The position numbers and the translations under genes were made by a program. Positions 1 through 12,000 of a DNA stretch of 25,711 nt are shown here, one piece after another (the first letter of the stretch is position 1; each line of letters opens with the position of its first letter). The DNA lies in the NCBI GenBank assembly GCA_910585605.1, contig CAJUFL010000052.1:1-25711 (forward strand), written 5' to 3'. The notes beneath the pieces were generated by a model. The model was not told the DNA's origin. It did no database searches and saw only the letters and a program-made list of their open reading frames with translations. Source of the stretch: an uncultured Lachnospiraceae bacterium (GTDB lineage Bacteria; Bacillota; Clostridia; Lachnospirales; Lachnospiraceae).

Positions 1-1
1 C

Positions 2-3000
2 CACAGTCTGTAGGATTCTGCCTTCCGTATCATAAATAGTTTCTGAAAGCACAGCTCCCTCACCGTTTGTAGTTTTTACTGGTCGTCCCGCACTGTCATA
101 GGCAGTGGTAAGCGTTCCGCCATTTACGATATCTGTTTCTGTTATTGTATGGGCTTTGATGTCATAGGCTGTCCTGGTCAACGGAATATTCTGGGAGTCG
201 TCCTTTCCCGGTTCCCGCATTCCGGTCTCTGTCACACGGTTTAAGGTATCGTATCTACTGTAGAATACCCTTCCTGTACAGTCCTCAGTCTCTAAGAGGT
301 TTCCATTGCCGTCATACCGGTACAAAGTTTTCTTTCCAGCTGGGTCAATAGTTTCCGTAACATTACCGTATATATCATAGGCATAACTGGTAGTCATGAG
401 CTCATCACTTCCACCACCCACAGTCTCAGACAATATCCTGCCTACAGGGTCATACTTGTAAGTCACCGTCGGCTCCGTATCACTGACAACAGTCTGCACC
501 CTCCAGTTCTTATCGTAACTGTAGGTAGTCTGCATCCCGGATACATCGACCATATAATTAAGCTTTCCGTTGGGATAATATTTCCACTGTGCACTCAGGC
601 TTTCCGGCTCCCCTTCCTTCGGGCTTACATTTATCTGTGTCTGCTTTGTCACATTTCCTGCCTTGTCGTATTCATAAAGAGTCTCAGAAAGCTTCTTTCC
701 GTTCTTGTCCTTTTCCACCTCCTTAGTCTTGTTCCCTACTGCATCATAGGTATTCTCAATAAAGGTTCCGCTCTCGGCATCCGTCACCCTCTTTAACAGC
801 CCTTCCTTCGTGTAGGCGTAAGCTGTGGAGGATGATACGGTCTCCTCATCCTCTCCGGTATATACGGTTTCCTTCACCATCTGGTAGTTATCATCATAAC
901 GGTATACCGTCATAGCTCCCCCTGGTTCTGTCCGGCTGGTTACGTTTCCGGCACAATCGTATTCGTAAGCGGTCATGCCGCCCTCCGTGTCCACCGTATA
1001 ATCCACACGTCCAAGGTCATCATAGAAGGTTTGTGTCGTATAGCTCTGTGTCCCGTCCTTTACCGTCACCTTTTCCTGCAATCCCGCCTTGTTATAAGTA
1101 TAGGTGGTGATATTCCCATTTTTATCCGTTACCTTTATCAGGTCTCCTTTGTCATTGTATTCGTAGGCAATGGTCTTTCCATTGCCGTCCTTTTCCTCCG
1201 TCACCTGTCCGTTTTTGTTATATTGATATTCCACCGTATTCTTATTCTGGTCGGTAACGCTCTTGATCAGCCCATTGTCATAATAAGTGCAGCGCATGCT
1301 CTCCCCATTACAGTTTTTCATGGTGAGCATATTCCCCTCATCATCATAGGTCATAACAGTCTCTGCCAGTGTTCCATCCATCAGACTGTTCTCTATGGAG
1401 GTCATATTGCCTTTGCTGTCATACCGATACACTATATCGTAACCGTTAGCATTATTCACACTGGTCTGGTTACCATCCATATCATAGGTCATCAGAGTGT
1501 CATCCCCTGCTTCATTAGTCTGACAGGTGATGTTCCCATAAGCATCTGTTACAGTCTTCTTCGTCTTTCCAGATCTGGTAACGGCAGTAGTGACCAGATC
1601 TCCGCTCCTTTCGTCCTCCTGATAACGGAATGTGGTCTTATTACCCAGACCATCCTTCTGGCTTTCTACTCTTACAGTCTTCTCTGATGCTGTATTGACA
1701 GAGTTATACTCTTTATAGGTGTTCGTCACATAAGTATTATTGTCATCATCTGTGACCGTAAGAATCCGGTGTCCCTCATCATATGTATAATAAGTGTTCT
1801 CTCCCATAGCATTGGTGAACTGCTTTAAGCACTGGTTCTTATCATAGTAAAATGATGCCTCCCTTCCTGTTCCATCCTCTACTTTTTCTACCAGTTTGTC
1901 TTCATTCAGGGTATAAATGAGTTTCCTTCCACTTACTGCATCCTCTACTGTAAACTGCTCTTTACTCCTTGTGATGGTAATCTTCTTTCCGTCTTTATTC
2001 TGTATGGAAGTAAGATTTCCTTCCTTATCAAATCTTGTAACAGTTCCAGCGGCATCTGTCAGAGTAAAGACTCCCTTATCATCCCTCTTTAATACATACT
2101 CTGCCTTATTCTCATTCAAACACTTGTAATTCTGCTTTGTCGGAATAGATGTTTCATCAATATAAAGATAACCATTGGCATCCTGTTTATACTCTGCCTT
2201 TTCATAATCCTCTGCCAAAAATGTATAATATCCTGTCGGTGACACATAGTACCTTACGGTACAATCCTTCATATTCAGGATTCTCGCCTCATAGTTATGG
2301 GTCCATCCATAACCAAACTCACCTAACTCCTCTGTCGCCGTAGAATCATACTGTAAATCTGCTGATACCGGATTCACTCCTTGAATGGACAGGGCATTAA
2401 TCTGGTCTGTATAGGCCCCGGTACTGACATTCACCGGGTCCGCTTCGGAATTCTCATCCGTGGTTGGCTGATAGGTAAGTGCCGGCACAGGCACATGGGA
2501 AGCCACTGGAGAAATCCGCACGGACACTCCCAGATTCGCCCCTGCCAGTACCTTATACTCATAGTCGATCAGCCTCTTATAATTAAGCCATTTTTCTCCT
2601 TCCACCGGAACCATCGTCCTATAAATACCAGATATAGATTCTCCCGGTTTTAAGCACTCCACAAGCACTCCGTCTCCGGCAGACATGACCGGCGTCCTTT
2701 TTGACCCATCCGCTGTTGCCACAAACCTCTTGCTGTTGTTATGTTCCGTACCAAATGTCGTCTTTACATTGTAAAACTCCTTACCACCTTCATTTGACAG
2801 GGTATAATATACATAATACAGCTCGCCCTTCTCTGCCCGATCCTCCGGATGGATTGTCAGCACAAGCCCCTGACCCGCTGTCACATCAAATTCATTGGAT
2901 TCAAAGCTGCATGCAAGGTCTGCATCAAAAGGCTGCAATTTTCCCGTTAACAATGCCTGAAGCTTGTATTTTCCCGGTGTATCACCCCGCAGATACCATG

Positions 3001-6000
3001 TGGCAGAATCACTCTCCCCTCCCCTGATATCCTTAAGCTTCTTTGTCAGGGACTGTTCAGCATAAGTTCCTGCCAGACTGATTCCGGAAGGCAGAACCAG
3101 TTTCGCATCTAAATCTCTTGCCACAATAGTCTGACTGTTAGCATTATTGTAAACTACCAGTGTAGCTTCATACATATCTTTTAACCACGAAATGGACTGG
3201 GTGATGTTCATATGATAATACATATCCACAAACTCTTCTTCTTCGGCTTCTGGCGGCTTGCTGCCGCCACCTCCACCGCCTCCGCCATTACTGCCGCCTC
3301 CGCCGCTACTGCCTCCGCCACCACTGCCGGTATTCACAACGGCTCTCGCCGGAATCATAATAACCTCTTCTACTTCTGGCGGTCTGGTCGCATCTGCAAA
3401 GGTAAGCTTCGTCGTTACCGTAAATACATGCTGGTTTGCGGGGTCACTGATATCAATTCCTGCCTCCACCATTTCCTCAAATGTCATTTGCCTTACAGTA
3501 AAATCTGCGGTCACGGTTTCTCCCTGCTCTAATACAAAAATATATTCCCTTTCCCCATGAAGTTCAATCTCTACGGAAACCTCCGTCGCTACATAACCTG
3601 GTTTATAAAGTGCCACCCGGTAAGTTCCCGGTCTCTGCATTACATCTGCCCTTCCGTACCCATCTGTATAGGAAGTATCATTATGCTCTGTTGAACTGTT
3701 GACAAATACCGTTACACCCTTAAGGGGCGTACCGGATGCATTGCGTACCTCAATTACTGCTTTACCTGATTTATCCTTCGGAAGAACCGTCATTTTAATC
3801 GTAGTATTACTTGTATTGCCTGCAGGATCAGCAACCGTAAGGGTTACATTATATTCTCCTTCTTTTTCATAAGTATGTCTCGGTGTGGGACCAGAAACGG
3901 CTTTGGAACCATCCCCAAAATCCCATGTATAGGAAGCAATCTTATGATTATCCGTAGAATCCAAGCCATTAAAAACAGTTTCGTAGCCTTCCACTACAGC
4001 CGTATTGGAAAGTATTACAGCCTTTGGATTCTGGTCATCAACCGGACTTGGCTTTACATATGAAAGTACGGATTTGGCTGTATTTCCTGCCTTATCCTGT
4101 ACCATCAGCTGGTACACATAGGTATAGTTCGGGTTTACATCATTATCCTTATACATCAGGCTGCCAATCCCGGTTGCTGCCGTTTCAAAAGATTCATCAT
4201 TCAGCTTCTTTTTATAAAGTATATATCCGGTATCCTCTGTGCCTGAATAATGCAGATTCGTACACCAGTTTCCTGCATTTGCATATAGTACAGGTGTTGC
4301 AAGTGTAACATTACTGATATGGCACACCCGCCGGAAGGTACGGCTGCTATTTCCCGCTGCATCCTTCGCTGTAACCAGAAGCTCGTATACGCCGTTCTCA
4401 TAATCCGTTGTATCCAAATTATAAGATACGGTTCCATTGCTAATATCCGTATTCATGGTACCTGCTACATGCTTTGTACTATTTTCTTCCTGTCCCTTCA
4501 GTGCAAACTCCACATAAGACACTCTGTCATTATCCGACAACAGCACAGAAATCTCTGTTACTCCGGATATCCACTTATCCTCTTCCGGAATCACACTATG
4601 GATGACAGGTACCTCATCATCCGGAAGCTTCTGTGCAACTGCCACATTAGAATATTCACTTTCATTTCCCGCCATATCATATGCCGTGATGCGGTAAGAA
4701 TACGCAGCATCATAAGCAGCAGTTCTGTCATAATATCCTAATGTAGTCACATTTCCCGCTATACAGGTATAAGAATTCAATCCCTCCGGACTTCTATAAA
4801 TCCGATACCCTGCAACATCGTTGTCCACAGGCTCATTCCAGGAAAGATGAATGCTTCCTCCCTCTCCCTCAGCGGTCAGCTTATCCACCGCCTGTGGTGC
4901 AGTTTTGTCCACCTTGCACTGTATAAGAACCTGTCCCTTGTCACCTGCATTTCCTGCTGTATCCTGGCAGTATGCACGGACATAAATATCTCCTTCTTCT
5001 ATCTCCGAAAGGTCAAAATCATAAGAAACTCTTTGTTCCTTCTTCTGTTCTTCAAAGGCAGTCCGGGTGAGAAGCGTCCAATTCTCTTTATCCACAGAAT
5101 ACTCTATCACCATTTCAGAAAGAGCAATATTGTCATATCCCTTTATTACCAGCGGAATTTTGTCATTATAATATCCGCCATTTGGTGCAATGGAAGTAAT
5201 ACGGGGTGCAATTGTATCCCCTTCAATGGCAACTGTAATACTTTTCGAAGGAACTCCTGCATTATTTCGGATATCATATCCCGTTACACGATAAACATGG
5301 GTACTGTTCGGAAGCAGACCCTCTAATGCATATCCTGTTATTTCCGTCGTCCTGGCAATCTCTTTCCATGTACCGTCAGCCTGCTGCTCTTCCAGACTAA
5401 AATGTGAAAAATCCTCGTCCTCAGGTGCATTCCATGTCAGGATAGCAGTGGTAGATATAATATTTGCCTGTAAATTTTGAATCTGCCCAGGTCCCTCATT
5501 ATCTATCGTATATGTTTTTACAAATTCGTCCTCATTCTCATTTCCTGCCTCATCATATACGGTATAACGAAGTGTCACCTCATCTTTCCACCCGTTTGTA
5601 TCAATCTCATATATAATACTGTCTGCCGTAAACGGGCATTCTGCAAGCCTGCGATAATCTTCTGTTTCCGGCTGGTACACCTCAATCAATACTTTATCCA
5701 GTGCCTTATTATCCCTGGCCCGGATTGTTAATGCCGCTGTACCATACAGAATTCCCTCTGCCGGTTCTACTCCCTCTATTACCGGTTTACTATGATCTTC
5801 ATCACATGTAATTACAAGGGCATCTGACAATTCACCAACCAGCCCTTCTTCATCATATGCTGCAGCATAATAAGTATAGGTAATGCCTGCCATTATCTTC
5901 TTATCATAATAATACGTCTTTGCAGGATCTGTTATATCTGCTATCTGCTCTCTTGCCTTTCCTTCTTCCTGACGGTAGATATAATATCCTGCAATATCTG

Positions 6001-9000
6001 CATCCGTGCCTTTGGCATAGCTGATCACTGCCACACCATCTCTTATTTCCACTCCCGCTTCTTCCAGCTTGGCAGGTGCAGATCTATCCAGATAGTAGGT
6101 ATAGGTTTCTTCCGTCTCATATCCGCCTGCATCCGTAATGCGGACAAGCACTTCTACTTCTTCCCCTTTAACCTTGGACGTTTCCAGATAGGCAGATACC
6201 GTAATCTGCTTCCTGTATGCCGTTTTACTGCCTGCCGTTTTATGAATCAGTTCTGTATAATTCTCCTCATCCGGTTCACGGTAGCCCATGTATACCTGAT
6301 ATCCGGAAGTGCTTCCCGCATTCATAAATCTAACGGACAGTTCCTGTCTGACACCTGACAGTTGTGCATAATTTGCCGGAGACATGCTTTCGATTTCCAC
6401 CGCCTGGGTATAAAATTCTGCTTCTTCCGATACTTCTGATGCATTTCCGACACCGTCATACGCTAATATCTTATAAGTATAACGATTATTTATTGACAAT
6501 CCAGTATCGAAATATTCTGTCTTATTTGTATCTGCTATCTCTTCTCCATCCCGGAAAATACGGTATCCTGCTACCTTTACATTATCCTTTGCAGCATTCC
6601 AGCTCAGTCTCAATGCTGTTGCCATTCGTTCGGAAAGCTCTGGCTTTGCAGGAATCTCCGGTGCCTCATTGTCTTCCAATGTCATTACAGTATACGTTTT
6701 TGATGCTCCTGATGTATTTAAAGTCGCATCCTTTGCAACCACATAGTAACTGTATTTTGTCCCCGGTGCCAGATTCCGGTCAGTATAAGAAGTTCCGGAT
6801 ACGGACATCACTTTTTTATCATCCCTATATACATCATAACCGGCTACTCCGGTATCGTCAGTTGCCGCATTCCATGTCAGTTTTAAACTGGTATAGCTGA
6901 CATTTTCTGCGGATAATCCCCCGGGAACGGAAGGTGCAGTAATATCCTGAATATCCTCTGTCAGTTCCGCACACATTTCTTCTACATCCCTGCTAAACAC
7001 ATAATAATCCCTTGGTTTTGTAAGAATGATCTGATTTAAAGTAATTCTTTCCGGTATGGTTACTGTCTGGATGTAAGCAGTACCCCGGACAGTCATCTTC
7101 CCGCTCAGCATCAGACTATGATTTTGCTCTACTGTCAAACTGACACCATTCAGGTTCACATTTCCCTTTACTTCCATGCTTCCTGCTGATAAAGACATTA
7201 CCCCGTTAATCGCAGTTAAATTTCCCGTAATCTGCACAACATCTGCATCCTGCTGCATATTTAATCTTCCTCTGGAATTATCCAGAATAAAATCCTTTTT
7301 TACCTGTAAGATTCCACCGTTTACCGTAAGCGCAGAATTCACATCTAATGTCTCTACCATTAAATGCTTTCCATTTAAATCAAAACTATTATTGAGTACC
7401 AGAGTGCCGTCAACCGTAAGGTCCTTTGCTAAAATAGTGGGTGTCTGTAATGCCAGATTTCCCTCCCACTGTGCAAAAGGAAAAGCTTCCCCATTATTCC
7501 AGTTTACTGTCTTTCCCTGTATACCTTTAAGCTTTCCGTTTCCATTTACCGAATGCCGAATATCCAAATCATTTGTAATCACAACACCCTCGGCAGATGT
7601 ATTCTCTAAAGATATCGTTCCAAAACAAATAGCACTACTGTATCCCGTGTTGATAATCTCTTGCCTTTCATCTCCTGTAAACCGAATAGTTAATCCTTCC
7701 GGCATTGAAATTGGATAACCTTGATACTGATGATTTAAATTACCCTTTAACTCTATGGTTCCTTGCTCTAAATATTTATTAAGATTAATTTTTGTTGCCA
7801 GCATGATATCCCCGCCGCAATATACATAATCTTCCTCTTGATTTAAATATATTTGGGCATGGCTGTTATCATAACCTCCGGATGCTCTGGGATTTCCCAA
7901 TATGTAATTCCCGTATACTTCCAGTCTGCCAGAATTGATGTCCATGGTTCCTCCCCGCTGTAACAGATTACCAGTTACGGTAAGCTTATATCCATTTAAA
8001 TCCATGGTTCCTGTCAGAAGGTTAAAATCTCCCTGTATCACGGTATCCTTAGTCAAAGTATAACCGATATCCCCTTCTGTATAGAAAGACAGCTTATGGT
8101 CCGGATCTATAATCTTATGTGCATCAAATAATCCGGCAGCATATACCCCCTCCTCTGAAGTGTTTTCAATAATCAATTCCTGAAAATTCCACTTTAAGTC
8201 ATTTGCTTGTATCGTTTGTTTTTTATTTCCACTTAAGATAACCTGATTGGTGCCGCTGCCCTGATAGCTGCAATAGCCTCCACTATATAACACGTCTCCT
8301 TTTATCTCTAAAATACCGTTTTTCTGATCTATCATTCCCCGATTGTTATAATTTAACGTGCAATTTCCGTCTACTGTCAAATGATATCCATTTAAATTAA
8401 GGCGATATAAATTAACCTCTCCTTCCACATACAGATCTTTACTCATACTGTAATTGTCAGTAAAAATGAGATTTCCTTGAAAAATATCATCTTTTATCAT
8501 TGCACCGTTGAGGATATTGAACCAACCCTTTACCGGATACCCATTTGTGCTTAGATTGCCCTTAACATTCACTTGATTCTCCGAAGTAACAAACAGACCC
8601 TTTTCATTTTCTATCACAAGACTACCTATATTTAATCTATTATAGTCAAATGTAAACTGCTGCTGCTTGTCTCCATTTAATATAAGTGTTATATCTTTTT
8701 TTAAATCCAGATATGTATAATCCCATAATTTAATATTTCCAGCAAGTTTTACAGTCCCCGCCAAGAAAGAGCAGTTATTTGCATTTGATAAAGCTGTATG
8801 CATATCTCCCCTGACTATTATGCAGTCGTCCATATTACTCATAAATAATTTAGCAGCAGTATTTTCATAAATAAAGCTTCCGTCTTCCTTCTCTTTCCTC
8901 TTTGCCAGACAGTAATCCTTTTCTATCTGAAGAGTTCCGTGATTAAGATTAAGCGTTCCTCCCTTCTGGATGAAATCTCCTTTTACAGTCAGGTTATGAC

Positions 9001-12000
9001 CATTCAAGTCCATATCCCCACCCGACAATAGAAAATCTCCTTCTATTATCTCATCCTGATTCAGTGTATACCCCAATACTCCTCCGTCTGAAAAAGTCAC
9101 TTTCGTTCCTGCTGTATTTTCCAGTCTTTTATAATTTAATTCGTCTGATATGTAAATTCCTTCTGCACTGGTATTATTCAAAATTAAAGTACCGAAGCAA
9201 CGGTCACTTCCACTCATAGTGATTGTCTGCTCCCGGTCTCCATTCAACTCCAGGAAAAGCGTTTCTTCCATAACAACGCTATTCACAAATGTGACATCTC
9301 CGCCTACTGTAATTTTCCCTTTGGACTTAGTACCATTTCTGAAATACACGATAAAATCTTCCCCTATCGACAGTCTGTCGTCAGCGTATCGCATATGCAT
9401 CGCATAACTATTCTGCATTTCCATGGATTTACATTTCAAATGTCCATGGTTGAAATAAAGGGTCATTCCACCTCCGGCAGTGACCTTACCTGTAACCTCC
9501 AGTTCCTTTGCCTCCAGATACAAAATGCTATTAATAAACATCTGACCCTCTATTTTCAGGTTTTCAGACAATTTAACTGACTCTGCAATCTTAATGTCAC
9601 CCTGATAACTGTTTTCCGGGAAAGTGGTCGTACTGCTGATACAAAGATAACCCTTTATCGTTCCTTCCTGCTTTACCATCCCCGTTGCTTTTGCATCTGT
9701 AGATAATGAAATGCCTTCCAGATTGGGAACCTCCAGATTGCAAAAATAACTGGTATTAGGATTGGCAAAAGAAACCTCCTGCTGCCCGGATCCATTAAAG
9801 TTTACCGTATGACGATCCGTTGAGATAAATGCCCTTTCACCCCCCGCCTGTGTAAAATTGCCTTTCAGTTCTAATACTCCGTCTGTCAGCTTTCCGGAAT
9901 GATTCATTGTAGATGCGGTAGTAAAATCTCCCTCTACAGTCAGATAGTCTGCCGCATTCGTCATATTCAGGGCACCGTTTGCAATCGTAAGATTACCCTT
10001 TATACGATAATTATGGCCGTTTAAATCCAAGACTCCGCCGCCAATTACCAGATTACCCTCGTATTCACCATCCTCTTCCACCGTAAACCCATGTACCGCT
10101 CCAGAAGCATATGATAATACACCTTGCTTACAGGATACATTTACTACACCAATATTGTCCTCAACTACGACCCCTTCCGGATTATCCACTATCACATTGG
10201 TAAGCAGTGTCCGGCTATGGGAAATGGAAACAGTCTGAAGAGAATCTCCAATAAAATGAACCTCTGCATCCTTTTCAAAAGAAACAGATGCATCTCCACC
10301 TTTTTTCAAATCTCCTCCGATTTGGATGATTCCAGCATTTACGGTATTATGACTTCCACTTTGCAGGATATAATCTCCTAATACGGTAAGCATCGCCTGC
10401 TCTCCTTTAAAAACAGGTGTTATATTTATATGATACAGGTTCTCTGTTACCGTAACATGACTGTTTTGAAAAGACATACTTCTCTCATAATAATAATTAT
10501 AGCCCAAATATAAATTTCCATGGATTGTGACATCCAATGAAAACGAATAATTATCTTCTATTTTAATATCACCGTATAAATCCGCACTAGTAATGGAATT
10601 TCCCTGCAATCGGGTCATACCCGTAATATTAGTAGAAAGATGTTCAATAGATTCAGTCACTATCACGGTCGATTCCAATACTGTACTTCCGGATTCCGGT
10701 TGGTCAACAGTTAAATTTGCAAACCGAATGTAATTCCCAGAATAAACCGCCCCGTTTCGAATAACCTGACGCCCCGCCCCTGTCAGCCTGACCTGATGTG
10801 CTTCTTTAGCATAAAACAAAGAATGACTTAAGCTATCATCTGCAAGCATGCTTCCCTTTAATTCCAGAACACCTGCAGTCAGATCCCGCTCCGTAGTAAT
10901 CCACCCGGAATCTATATAATCTCCCCCGATTAATACATAATCCTGCTCATTTTGCATGATCAATCTACCGGTACTATAGTTTGTATACTCCTCCCCGTTC
11001 TCTGTATAACAGAACTGTTTTTTATAGTCTCCCTCTATCGTCAGACTGCCTCCATTTATAAGAATCCTTCCTCCTGCATGAAGAAAATCCCCTCGTACAG
11101 TCAGGTGGTGTCCTGCAAGGTCTAAGGTATCCCCTAACAGACAATAATTTCCTTCCACAATCGTATCCTCTGTCAGTGTTTCCCCAAATTCTCCTTCTGC
11201 CTTATAATGCAGCTTTCTTTCCTTATCTGTTATATTGTCACAATTTAATATATAATTAGATAGAACCCCCTCATCACTTGTATTTTCAATGATAAGATTG
11301 CGAATCTGAAATTTGGAATCTGTCCGAATATCCACATTCTGGACACGATTTCCATTCATTATCACTTTACATTCTGTGTCAAATATAAAAGATGTATTAC
11401 AATAATCAGTTCCATTGTCTCCATAAATGTTTCCACCAATCACCATAGTTCCACTGCTGATTACCCGGTTATAATAATAAGAGCTATTATAGACATAATC
11501 ACCCGCAACTTCTATATAATCATTAAGCGAATTCATAGACGTAACTCCATTATACTTTACTGTAAAGGAACCCTCTACCTGCAAATATCCCTCTTCCATA
11601 TATAAAGTATTATTCAGGGTAACATCACCATGCACCAGTAGCCGATGTCCATTCAGATGGAGTTCTCTATTGACCACCAGATTGCCCACTTCCAGATCTT
11701 CCGTCAATGTCATCTGTGACGATACTGTCATATCCTCATATGATACTACTGGTTCCCCCTCTTCCCCTGTCGTATCCTTTGGCTCATCATTTAAAAGCGG
11801 CTCCTGTGTTTCCTCAAGAATTTCTTCTTGTACAGGTTCCTCATCTTCCTCCGGCTGCCCGATTCCTGCTGCCTTCTCTGCCGCACGTATTTCCGCTTCT
11901 GCCTCCTCGCTTGCCCGTTCGTAATCCGTTGCGTAAACTGTAGATACAGAAGACGGAATCCTGCTCCCAAAACAATGAACACCCATGACAATAAGTAAAA

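Noticed and set aside
3212..3560. Ala/Thr-rich and Pro/Leu-rich plus-strand proteins
   Set aside because: They are translations of the antisense of the Gly/Ser hinge, not genes.
1031..4741. Many plus-strand reading frames of 60-220 codons across positions 1000-12000
   Set aside because: They are opposite-strand readings of the giant RHS gene: no ribosome binding sites, no recognisable domains and low-complexity composition.
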